DNA from: Candidatus Heimdallarchaeota archaeon
GTDB lineage: Archaea > Asgardarchaeota > Heimdallarchaeia > Heimdallarchaeales > Kariarchaeaceae
NCBI GenBank assembly: GCA_029882335.1
Contig: JAOUKW010000224.1
Location: forward strand, 1 to 6,713
Length of the DNA: 6,713 nucleotides
Reading direction: 5' to 3'
Position 1 is the first letter of the stretch. Every line of letters starts with the position of its first letter. The position numbers and the translations under genes were made by a program. The notes below the pieces were generated by a model. The model was not told the DNA's origin. It saw only the letters and a program-made list of their open reading frames with translations, and searched no databases. This document shows positions 1 through 6,505 of this stretch, piece after piece.

Positions 1-2679
1 AATGATAATGATATTCGCTTTTATTATGTTTCGGATGTATTAATTATATTTTTTTATGACTCAAAAATACTATTTCAATTCTCTTCACCATCCGTAACCA
101 AAATCGGAATAAAATCAGATATACTTGACTTTCAAAATACAAATTATGGAAATGAAGTAAATTCATTGAAATTACCATCCACGCATAATCAAGTGCCTTT
201 GATATTTAAAAACAGCAATTTTGTATCTCCATTTGGAAGTGGTGAATTATCACATATTAGTAATTTTTATTTTGGAATAAATTATTCTATTGAAAATGTA
301 AAAACTTACAATAAAATTGTTTATCATGAAATATACAACAATATTGATTTGGTTTATTATATAACCAAAGATGGATTGAAATATGAATTTATTGTATATC
401 CCGGTGGTAATCCTGATGAAATTGAATTAGCTTATGATAATATTCATCATCTTGTTGTAGAGGAAAGGACTATAGAAATAGCAACACAACTGAACAAACT
501 TTACGATCATGAATTAACAACATATCAGACGATTAATGAGATGAATGTATTAGTTTTAAGCAAATTTATACAAATTTCACAATACTCTTATGGTTTCTAT
601 ATTGAAAATTATGATAGGTCTTTACCACTAATTATTGATCCTTGGTTAATTCAAAGTAGTCAGTTTTATGGTAGTGGTGGTGTAGAATCTGTAAAAAATG
701 ATTTTACGGATTCCTCAAATAATTATTATGTAATTGGTCAAACATCTGGACAAAATCTTCCACTAATAAATCAAATTTCAAATTATTCAGGCGGTTCATT
801 TGATATCTTCATTGCTAAATTTGCATCAAATGGAACAATTTTATTTAGTAGCTATTTAGGAGGTAGTAATCATGATGCAGGTAATGGTATCTTTGTAGAT
901 GATGAAATGATAATAATTACAGGTACAACTTCTTCTGCTGATTTTCCAATGTCAAATGGATATAATACAACTTATGGCGGAGATGGTGATGGATTTATCG
1001 TTAAATTATCATTGAGTGGAAATTTATTAAATACTACCTTTTTAGGGGGAAATGCATTAGATACCGGGAATAGTATTAGTAAAAATAGTTTAAATAACAT
1101 AATTGTCGGGGGTATGACTATGTCATCTGATTTTCCAGTGACTGAAGGTTATCAAAATAGTCTGAATGGTATGTCTGATATGTTTGTCACTTGGTTTGAT
1201 TCAAAGCTAAATCTCATTAAAAGCATGTTAATAGGGGGTGATGATATTGATACGGCGATTGATTTAGAAATTGATAGTTTGGATAATATATTGATTGCAG
1301 GAGTAACTTATTCATCTAATTTTCCCTTGGTAAATTCATATTATTCTGATCGCTCAGCAATTAATGATGTTGTACTACTAAAAATCACTTCCTATGGTAT
1401 AGTGTGGAGTACTCTGTTAGGTGGTAATTTAGACGAATATCTAAGCAGTATTTGTGTTGATAATAATAATAATATAATTCTTGCTGGGAGAACTGCATCT
1501 ACGAATTTCCCAAATTTAAATGGAATTAATCAAACAAATAATGGAGGTTATGATGGATTTATTAGTAAATTTTCCTCATATGGCAGTCTCATATTTAGTA
1601 CTTATCTAGGAGGATCTAATTATGATGTTTTCAATGATGTTGAAATTGATAATTTGAATAATATCTATGCCATAGGTCAGACTTATTCAAATGATTATCC
1701 TGTTAAAGATTCATTATATGATACATATTATTTTGGTTCTGAGATAATTATTACTCAATTAAATACTGAAGGTGAATTGAAGATGAGTACATATATTTCT
1801 GGAGAAAATGATGATACAGGTGCGTCTATATCAGTTATTAATGTTAATGAGCTATATATCACTGGGATTACAAATTCATCATTCTTTCCAATTGATGTTT
1901 TGGATGAGAAAATTGTTTTTTATGATGTTTTCATTCTGAAATATAGTATCGACATGTGGAATCCCGAATTATCACACCCAAATGATATAATTATGCCTGA
2001 AAACAGTGGGAATATTACTATTCAATGGGAGGTTCATGATGATTATGCTGGAACTTTTGATCTATATGTTGATAATCAAGTAAAGATATCAAATTCCACT
2101 TGGATTAGTGGGAATATTTCAATCGAATTTCAATTTCCGGAGAGAGGTGTATATCAAATCAGCCTTATTTTATGGGATTTAAATTTAAATTTTATTCGAG
2201 ATGAAGTTATAGTAACAGTGGTAGACAATATTTCACCCGATGTTTCATCACTATTGTATGTGAGTTATGTTGAAGATACTATGGATAATTACTTTAGTTG
2301 GACAATGGGGGATAAATATCCCGGCTTATTCAATATATCAATTGATACACAAATAATTTATGAGAATTCACCATGGATAAATGGAACTTTTTATGTAAAC
2401 ATTGATGGTCTTACAGTTGGAAATCATTCATTAGTAATTTCAATATCTGATTTGGATGGGAATATAGTAATTCAAGAAGTGACTATACAGGTATTTGAAA
2501 TATATCAAGAGTTGCCTTCAGGAATAATATCAGAATCTTTACCAATAATTGTAGAGATAACTACTTTAAGTTCAGTTTCTAATTCTGGTTATATTGGAAA
2601 TTTAATAATTTCAATCTTAACGATATGTACATTAATGGCTTCATATTATAAAAAACTAAAAATTCGATTAAATGGGTAA
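1..2679 (+). CDS. SBBP beta-propeller cell-surface protein, membrane-anchored (5' partial)
   Basis: Probable extracellular protein held in the membrane by its C-terminus; ligand unknown. The frame is open to base 1, so 892 residues are visible and the start and any signal peptide lie upstream. Numbering from base 1, residues 1 to about 214 resemble the N-terminal domain common in SBBP-repeat proteins (NNIDLVYY at 113-120, KYEFIVYPG at 127-135). Residues 215-650 hold seven repeats of 62-63 residues starting near 215, 284, 346, 409, 471, 534 and 597. Each carries the pattern xYLGG, then D, then IxxxGxTxSxxFP, then DxFIxKxxxxG, which suggests a closed seven-bladed propeller. Two Ig-like repeats follow (about 653-742 and 743-833; both have a W-x(2)-G-N/T and a late D-L-N/D). 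A hydrophobic helix (864-883) and a lysine/arginine-rich tail end the protein. Many N-x-S/T sequons fit a glycosylated surface protein. The TTG at 166 is not a convincing start because it falls inside the first domain. The domain type is firm; the role is unknown. Confidence -1.
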   Translation, partial: NDNDIRFYYVSDVLIIFFYDSKILFQFSSPSVTKIGIKSDILDFQNTNYGNEVNSLKLPSTHNQVPLIFKNSNFVSPFGSGELSHISNFYFGINYSIENVKTYNKIVYHEIYNNIDLVYYITKDGLKYEFIVYPGGNPDEIELAYDNIHHLVVEERTIEIATQLNKLYDHELTTYQTINEMNVLVLSKFIQISQYSYGFYIENYDRSLPLIIDPWLIQSSQFYGSGGVESVKNDFTDSSNNYYVIGQTSGQNLPLINQISNYSGGSFDIFIAKFASNGTILFSSYLGGSNHDAGNGIFVDDEMIIITGTTSSADFPMSNGYNTTYGGDGDGFIVKLSLSGNLLNTTFLGGNALDTGNSISKNSLNNIIVGGMTMSSDFPVTEGYQNSLNGMSDMFVTWFDSKLNLIKSMLIGGDDIDTAIDLEIDSLDNILIAGVTYSSNFPLVNSYYSDRSAINDVVLLKITSYGIVWSTLLGGNLDEYLSSICVDNNNNIILAGRTASTNFPNLNGINQTNNGGYDGFISKFSSYGSLIFSTYLGGSNYDVFNDVEIDNLNNIYAIGQTYSNDYPVKDSLYDTYYFGSEIIITQLNTEGELKMSTYISGENDDTGASISVINVNELYITGITNSSFFPIDVLDEKIVFYDVFILKYSIDMWNPELSHPNDIIMPENSGNITIQWEVHDDYAGTFDLYVDNQVKISNSTWISGNISIEFQFPERGVYQISLILWDLNLNFIRDEVIVTVVDNISPDVSSLLYVSYVEDTMDNYFSWTMGDKYPGLFNISIDTQIIYENSPWINGTFYVNIDGLTVGNHSLVISISDLDGNIVIQEVTIQVFEIYQELPSGIISESLPIIVEITTLSSVSNSGYIGNLIISILTICTLMASYYKKLKIRLNG
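643..1950 (+). repeat. Seven tandem SBBP beta-propeller repeats (protein-level)
   Basis: The coding sequence holds seven degenerate repeats with units beginning at 643, 850, 1036, 1225, 1411, 1600 and 1789. The last five complete spacings alternate 186 and 189 bases, i.e. 62 or 63 codons. The conserved core is (S/T)-(Y/F/L)-L-G-G at the start of each unit and G-x-T-x-S-x-x-(F/Y)-P in the middle. The DNA copies have diverged, so the repeat is visible mainly in translation. Unit 1 lacks a clean LGG (it has FYGSGG) and unit 7 has YISG, as expected for edge blades. Confidence -1.
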
Positions 2680-2681
2680 AC

Positions 2682-2984
2682 TTACTTATGACCTTTTGGT
2701 ACTACAGTTACAATTTCACCATAGTCACTTTCAAATCGATTAATATTGGTTGTTAGAACCTGTAACATTTGTTTAGCCATGGCAGGAGATAATGAAAATC
2801 TTCCTACTGTTCTTCTAACAATTTTATTAGGTTGATTTTTTTCATCTTGAATTAAAACTTCTTGGATTATATTCAATTGGAATTCATGAGGGTTATGAAT
2901 CATATTAATACTTCCAACTTGTTTAATCTCTATATTAATATTAGGATCAACTTCAACTTGTATTTGGTTTCCTTGTATTGACAC
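2682..2984 (-). CDS. DUF3467-family small protein
   Basis: A 100-residue soluble protein matching the DUF3467 family, whose function is not established. Recognisable parts are the HNPHEFQLNI stretch (30-39), the R-x-S-L-S-P-A-M-A-K segment (62-71) and the amphipathic helix that follows, ending near ESDYGEI (85-91). In this family a 'S/N-P-H-E-F' strand and an 'S-P-x-x-A-K' helix are the shared signature, and the length is typical. The start is GTG (complement of CAC at 2982-2984): an in-frame TAA lies two codons upstream, so no longer start exists, and the next ATG (codon 28) would cut into the domain. No Shine-Dalgarno is seen; a TATA-like box about 25 bases upstream suggests a leaderless mRNA. 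The gene lies 51 bases downstream of the transporter on the same strand and converges on the propeller gene with two bases between the stop codons. Family assignment is confident; role unknown. Confidence -1.
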   Translation of the reverse strand: MSIQGNQIQVEVDPNINIEIKQVGSINMIHNPHEFQLNIIQEVLIQDEKNQPNKIVRRTVGRFSLSPAMAKQMLQVLTTNINRFESDYGEIVTVVPKGHK

Positions 2985-3004
2985 AATTTACAATGTATTA
3001 TTCT

Positions 3005-3016
3005 TATATAAAAATC
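3005..3016 (-). promoter_or_regulatory. TATA box of the DUF3467 gene
   Basis: On the minus strand the sequence reads GATTTTTATATA, close to the archaeal TTTAWATA consensus, with a purine run (GGGA) just upstream that could be the TFB-recognition element. Its centre is about 25 bases from the GTG start, the usual distance from TATA box to transcription start, so transcription would begin at or next to the start codon. The run of five T may also help terminate transcripts of the upstream transporter gene. Confidence -1.
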
Positions 3017-3035
3017 CCTAATTTGTTACATTGAT

Positions 3036-4238
3036 CTACTTATTGATTTTCTTCTCATTTAGATAGGGGACAAGAGTAACAAGTGGATAAAATATACACG
3101 ACAAAGGAAAAGACATAACTCCAAATGTTGCGAATAATATTGGTCCAAATCCAACACCAGCAGACCTTCCTAGTCTTCTAGTAATTTGAATTGTAGATAA
3201 ACCTCTTCCCTTCGCGGTATCAATTGTGTGTGTAAAATACCACGATGTCCAAGCTGGATTCGATGCGTTAGCAACACCTGACCTCAAGATATAAAAGATA
3301 CTCACTCCAATAAATGTTGGTGATAATGCGATTCCTAAAGCAAGAACAGGTGCAAATGCATACAGCAAGATCACTGTTTTTCCCTTACCATAATTTTCTG
3401 CATTTCGACCAACCATAAATGCACCCAACGCTATTGTTGAATTTGATAAACCGAAAACGATGCCCCAAACATCTTTACTTGGGTCATATTCATTTAAGAT
3501 ATAAAAATCAATAAATGGTACAATTGCTCCACTAAAAAATCCTACCAATATTTCTGAAAAAACAAAGGAATACTGCATTTTCTTTTGTGATTCCGAAAAA
3601 TCAGATAATTTCATTTGTTTATTTTGGTCTATTTGTTCTTGTGGCGTTTCAGGTAAACCTGAAGCAAGAAATATTCCAATTATTGCGATTATTGATAATA
3701 TATAAAATGAGGTGGAAATAGTATCTTTACTAAAGACGGAAAATATAAATTTCAATCCAAGTAGATTCTCTACAAGGGCTATCCCAAAGATCATTGGTCC
3801 AATAGAGGCAAGCAATTGCATTATTGCAAATTGATCCCCAAGTTTTGAGGTTCTTTGTTTCTCTGATGCTTCATCTACAACTATTGTTGATAATCCAATT
3901 CTAGAGAGACCCCCACTAATTGTAATTGCCATTTGACCGATAATAATTACAAATAAAGAACTTGAGGAAAGATAATACATAAAAATTATAGACCCAAGAA
4001 CTGCGAATAAATATGCCAATTGTATAGTTTGTTTTCTTCCCTTTAAATCTGAATAAAATCCTCCTAATATATGTGGTAATGCCATACTCAATGCTTGGAA
4101 TACGAAAACAGCTCCATAGTCTTGAATACTCCAACCATATTCAACAAGTGCTATTGGTACCAAAAATCTTGAACTACCCGTAATAAACCCAAAAAATGCA
4201 GATGCAATGAGAATTAAGTAGTAGTTTGATTTGGCCAT
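3036..4238 (-). CDS. Major facilitator superfamily transporter
   Basis: A 400-residue integral membrane protein, the usual MFS length, with about 12 predicted helices (roughly 7-30, 39-60, 71-91, 94-118, 135-155, 176-195, 224-245, 258-276, 287-305, 307-325, 356-372, 375-393). MFS motif A is clear between helices 2 and 3: GGFYSDLKGRK at 59-69, with the D and the GRK. A degenerate second copy, GRNAENYGKGK, lies at 277-287 between helices 8 and 9, as expected from the two-half architecture. The polar loop 196-222 is the central cytoplasmic linker. The substrate cannot be told; the overall look is that of drug/multidrug or sugar-efflux-like members, but this is only an impression. The ATG at 4236-4238 starts just before helix 1. 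The gene is divergent from the UEV gene and upstream of the DUF3467 gene, with an inverted repeat just before its start that could be an operator. Confidence -1.
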   Translation of the reverse strand: MAKSNYYLILIASAFFGFITGSSRFLVPIALVEYGWSIQDYGAVFVFQALSMALPHILGGFYSDLKGRKQTIQLAYLFAVLGSIIFMYYLSSSSLFVIIIGQMAITISGGLSRIGLSTIVVDEASEKQRTSKLGDQFAIMQLLASIGPMIFGIALVENLLGLKFIFSVFSKDTISTSFYILSIIAIIGIFLASGLPETPQEQIDQNKQMKLSDFSESQKKMQYSFVFSEILVGFFSGAIVPFIDFYILNEYDPSKDVWGIVFGLSNSTIALGAFMVGRNAENYGKGKTVILLYAFAPVLALGIALSPTFIGVSIFYILRSGVANASNPAWTSWYFTHTIDTAKGRGLSTIQITRRLGRSAGVGFGPILFATFGVMSFPLSCIFYPLVTLVPYLNEKKINK

Positions 4239-4250
4239 TAATTTTGTAAA

Positions 4251-4280
4251 TCCTAGTAGTATTTAGCTAATCTATTAGGA
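4251..4280 (-). promoter_or_regulatory. Inverted repeat over putative transporter promoter
   Basis: TCCTAGTA (4251-4258) and TATTAGGA (4273-4280) form an inverted repeat with one mismatch (a G:T pair) across a 14-base spacer. On the minus strand the spacer contains GCTAAATAC, a weak TATA-like element about 25 bases upstream of the transporter's ATG, which would again give a leaderless mRNA. A dyad wrapping a TATA element is a common layout for a repressor site. This is inference from the sequence alone; no regulator gene is visible in the window. Confidence -1.
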
Positions 4281-4354
4281 ACAATATTTTTCTACTTGAG
4301 TGAGTTAAAATATTTATATTTTTTATTCAAAAATCACTTATAATATGTTGATGA

Positions 4355-4362
4355 TTTTATAT
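4355..4362 (+). promoter_or_regulatory. TATA box of the UEV/ESCRT-I-like gene
   Basis: TTTTATAT lies about 34 bases upstream of the ATG at 4393. Transcription would start near 4385 and leave a leader of about 7 bases with no Shine-Dalgarno. A second AT-rich block at 4309-4325 (AATATTTATA on this strand) is an alternative TATA and could serve either direction. Confidence -1.
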
Positions 4363-4392
4363 CTGAAAGTGTTTATTTTCTTTAGATAACTT

Positions 4393-5016
4393 ATGGTAGA
4401 TGATGCGAGATTAAGTAGAGAGGCTGCCTTGATATTTCAACATGCGATGGGGTTTGAACCTGATAGTGGAAATCTCAAGAGATGGAGAGGAATTGTGAAT
4501 GATAGCAGTGGAAAGAGTATAGAACTAATAATGGTTATTCCTGAAGATTTTCCTACAATCCCTCCATACTTTGTCATTCCACCAGATATCAGGCATCCTG
4601 TAATCGATGGTAATAGAAATATTGTCACTCGTACAATACAGAGATGGAGAAGTGATTACCACTCATTTCAAATTTTAAAAGAAGTAAGAATGGCTTTTAG
4701 TTTGTCACCCTTTGTACAGGGAGGTCAAATAGTATCTTCGCAAAACGACGAAACTGCTTTGGTAAGACAAAGAGATATGTTATTTTCTCAATTAAATGAA
4801 AAGAAAAGATTATTAGAACAGATGAAATCCTCTCCTACAATAACTATAACTCAAGATACAAAGAAAGTGATGAAAGAAGATATGTTAGTTGAAATTCAAA
4901 ATGATTTATATGCTTTGGAAGAACAATTTGATGATCTCGAAATAGATGGACTAGACTTTTCTAGACAATTTGTTGAACTTCAGAAAAAATACTATTTAAT
5001 TATGAATACTGATTAA
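4393..5016 (+). CDS. UEV-domain ESCRT-I subunit, Vps23/TSG101-like
   Basis: A 207-residue protein. Residues 1 to about 108 have the E2 ubiquitin-conjugating fold: an N-terminal helix starting at RLSREA (6-11), W31-R-G, the P50-E-D-F-P-x-I-P-P strand-turn (50-58), H68-P69 in place of HPN, W85, and a C-terminal helix (93-102). The position aligned with the catalytic cysteine, eight residues after the HPN asparagine site, is V78, and the whole protein has no cysteine, so it cannot form a ubiquitin thioester; it is a UEV. A charged helix follows (about 120-146), then a helical hairpin (about 158-204, with LEEQF, DGLDFSRQF and KKYYLIM). The hairpin resembles the TSG101 steadiness box and the Vps37 Mod(r) helices of the ESCRT-I headpiece. 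The order UEV, coiled coil, headpiece matches Vps23/TSG101. The likely role is binding ubiquitin or ubiquitinated cargo and assembling ESCRT-I with a Vps28 partner at the membrane; no partner gene is in the window. UEV assignment is strong; ESCRT-I assignment is good but inferred. Confidence -1.
   Translation: MVDDARLSREAALIFQHAMGFEPDSGNLKRWRGIVNDSSGKSIELIMVIPEDFPTIPPYFVIPPDIRHPVIDGNRNIVTRTIQRWRSDYHSFQILKEVRMAFSLSPFVQGGQIVSSQNDETALVRQRDMLFSQLNEKKRLLEQMKSSPTITITQDTKKVMKEDMLVEIQNDLYALEEQFDDLEIDGLDFSRQFVELQKKYYLIMNTD
4984..4989 (-). terminator. Possible poly-U terminator of rpoA2
   Basis: The minus strand has six consecutive T's beginning 24 bases after the rpoA2 stop codon. Archaeal RNA polymerase can terminate at such U-runs without a hairpin. 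The run lies in the 3' end of the UEV coding sequence, where it encodes lysines on the other strand, so it may be incidental. Confidence -1.
5013..5016. other. Shared TTAA: overlapping stop codons of convergent genes
   Basis: The palindrome TTAA contains both stop codons: TAA at 5014-5016 for the plus-strand UEV gene and, read on the minus strand, TAA at 5015-5013 for rpoA2. The two coding regions therefore overlap by four bases and there is no room for a terminator between them, so each must terminate inside the other gene. Confidence -1.
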
Positions 5017-6290
5017 TTGGCTTTAACTTGTGCAAATTTTCTATATTCTGGATTAATTGTTAGATCAACTATACCTGTTCCGAGAGCGATTTCCTGTCCT
5101 ACCATTACATTTTCAATGATACCAACAAGATTGTCTTTTTCTCCCCGAATTGCTGCTTCTAACAGATGTTTTACTGTGACTTCAAATGCAGCTCTAACTA
5201 AAACTGATGTACTTTCACCTGAAATACCATGACGACCTATTTGTCTGATATCTCCAGTAAAGGTCATTAAATCAGCCACTAACATGATATGCCTTTGATC
5301 TACATCTAATCCCTGTTTATCCATAACTTCATGTGCTTCGATTAAAATTGCATTTCTTGCTGCTTCAATCCCTAATGTATCCGCAATTTCATGAATATGG
5401 TTTGTGTAGGTACGCTTTGGATCAACACCGGGAATTCTAAGAAGTTGCATAAAATTGGATCCCTCTGAAACGACCTCATACTCTGGGTTATCCGGATTTG
5501 AGCCTTTTTTCTTTCTTATTAATACCCGCTTTACTCCTTTTAATCCTTTAATCGGAATTAACCTTACTTTCTCGGCTAATTTTTGTAATTCGTTGAGTTC
5601 AGGATCGTCTTTATCATTGTATATGTGTACAAGATTATTTTCCAATTCTACCTTGAGTGATGATCTTCTGTACTCTACTTTTTCGACTACTTCTTCTGGT
5701 GATATTCCTTTGTCTTCTAATAAATCTTCATCTAGGACTACTGTGACACGTTGATTTATTTGATCAATGTCTACACTTTTAGCAATATTGCTAATTGATG
5801 TAAGTTCGATGTTTCTTGCAACAATCCTAGCTTTATCTGCATTGTTAGAATATTCTTCTGTTAATGCAATTGACATAGTGGGAGTACTTGGATTTCTACG
5901 CGCATCGACAATTTCTATTAATCTAGGTAATCCCAAAGTAACGTTCATCTCTCTTACTCCTGCAAAATGAAATGTACGCAAGGTCATTTGAGTACCCGGC
6001 TCTCCGATACTTTGTGCAGCGACCATTCCAACAGCCGAACCAGGATCAATTTGAGCAAATTGATAGGATTTTTCTATATCATCAATTATACTTTCAAATT
6101 GAGTTTTTGTTACGTAAGTCTTTCCAGTAGCACTCTCATTTAAATTAGATGATATTTTTTGTGCTCTACCCAATAATTTGACCTCTAATTGGTCTAAAAT
6201 TGCAATTGGGATGTCTTTTTCTGGATTTTCAGCAATAGTGGTAATTAATTTCTTTAATTCCGCTGTGGTAAGATATTTTTTCTTTGCCAT
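5013..6290 (-). CDS. rpoA2: DNA-directed RNA polymerase subunit A''
   Basis: Complete C-terminal part of the archaeal RNA polymerase largest subunit (split form, A''), 425 residues, a normal length. It provides the trigger loop and the C-terminal part of the clamp and jaw in the cytoplasmic core enzyme. The landmark is PGSAVGMVAAQSIGEP (83-98) followed by the trigger loop GTQMTLRTFHFAGV (99-112), which swings against the bridge helix during nucleotide addition. Other conserved blocks are VTLGLPRLIEIVDARRNP (117-134), the RHIMLVADLMTFTGDI stretch (333-348) with RHGI (353-356), and a C-terminal block ending GQEIALGTG (398-406). No intein interrupts the trigger-loop region. The ATG at 6288-6290 gives a typical short lysine-rich N-terminus. 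There is no rpoA1 upstream: the next 215 bases are noncoding and the gene beyond runs the other way, so rpoA2 is transcribed alone. Its stop overlaps that of the convergent UEV gene. Confidence -1.
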   Translation of the reverse strand: MAKKKYLTTAELKKLITTIAENPEKDIPIAILDQLEVKLLGRAQKISSNLNESATGKTYVTKTQFESIIDDIEKSYQFAQIDPGSAVGMVAAQSIGEPGTQMTLRTFHFAGVREMNVTLGLPRLIEIVDARRNPSTPTMSIALTEEYSNNADKARIVARNIELTSISNIAKSVDIDQINQRVTVVLDEDLLEDKGISPEEVVEKVEYRRSSLKVELENNLVHIYNDKDDPELNELQKLAEKVRLIPIKGLKGVKRVLIRKKKGSNPDNPEYEVVSEGSNFMQLLRIPGVDPKRTYTNHIHEIADTLGIEAARNAILIEAHEVMDKQGLDVDQRHIMLVADLMTFTGDIRQIGRHGISGESTSVLVRAAFEVTVKHLLEAAIRGEKDNLVGIIENVMVGQEIALGTGIVDLTINPEYRKFAQVKAN

Positions 6291-6315
6291 TTTGTTCCCT
6301 GCAGAAAATAAAATT

Positions 6316-6334
6316 GGATAACCGCGAATTATCC
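6316..6334. repeat. Inverted repeat upstream of rpoA2
   Basis: GGATAA (6316-6321) and TTATCC (6329-6334) form a perfect six-base inverted repeat around a seven-base, relatively GC-rich spacer (CCGCGAA). It lies just upstream of the weak TATA candidate of rpoA2, about 26-44 bases before the ATG. It may be a protein-binding site; chance is also possible for six-base arms. Confidence -1.
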
Positions 6335-6472
6335 TTCAAATTAACTTACTCATTAGATGATAAAAGACTTACTCTCGCGTTCAACTTAGATCAAAATGTA
6401 GAAATAAATTTCAATAAAATCAAAATATATTCTGCAATAGGTCATAAACCATAAAAGAGAGCAAACCAACAT

Positions 6473-6492
6473 AATAGGTGTAGTCGCCTATT
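6473..6492 (+). repeat. Hairpin AATAGGTG/CGCCTATT in the leader region
   Basis: AATAGGTG (6473-6480) pairs with CGCCTATT (6485-6492) around a four-base loop (TAGT). As RNA this is an eight-pair stem with one G-U pair. It ends 13 bases before the ATG at 6506, where it could act as an operator in DNA or a translation-affecting hairpin in the leader. The arms carry the same ATAGGT core as neighbouring sites. Confidence -1.
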
Positions 6493-6505
6493 TGTTGTGA
6501 TTGTT

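Larger units (their letters stand above)
6291..6505. other. Noncoding divergent region between rpoA2 and the membrane-protein gene
   Basis: These 215 bases have no supported reading frame. They should contain the promoters of both flanking genes. On the minus strand CAATTTTATTTT (about 6304-6315) is a weak TATA candidate for rpoA2, near 25 bases from its ATG. On the plus strand AAAATATATT (6422-6431) is a TATA candidate for the gene starting at 6506; it would give a leader of about 50 bases containing the hairpin at 6473-6492. Two inverted repeats are listed separately. Confidence -1.

Noticed and set aside
166..168. TTG as start codon of the beta-propeller gene
   Set aside because: The frame is open without a stop back to base 1, the upstream residues fit the same N-terminal domain, and no signal peptide follows the TTG.
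643..1950. CRISPR-like or transposon repeats
   Set aside because: The periodicity is in the protein (62-63 residue propeller blades) and the DNA copies are diverged; no spacers, terminal repeats or transposase.
3916..4134. 72-codon minus-strand frame inside the MFS transporter gene
   Set aside because: It overlaps the transporter in another frame and its residues look like a shifted reading of membrane helices; no independent start signal.
4437..4628. 63-codon minus-strand frame opposite the UEV domain
   Set aside because: Fully antisense to a strongly supported coding region, with no family resemblance.
4393..4720. Active E2 ubiquitin-conjugating enzyme
   Set aside because: The fold fits, but the catalytic cysteine position is valine and the protein contains no cysteine.
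5017..5970. Three plus-strand frames (5017-5232, 5455-5754, 5767-5970) opposite rpoA2
   Set aside because: All are antisense to a conserved RNA polymerase gene, serine-rich as expected of shadow frames, and unrelated to known proteins.
6351..6360. C/D-box-like RNA (TAGATGATA resembling a C box)
   Set aside because: The first base does not fit the RUGAUGA consensus and no D box (CUGA) lies at a suitable distance.
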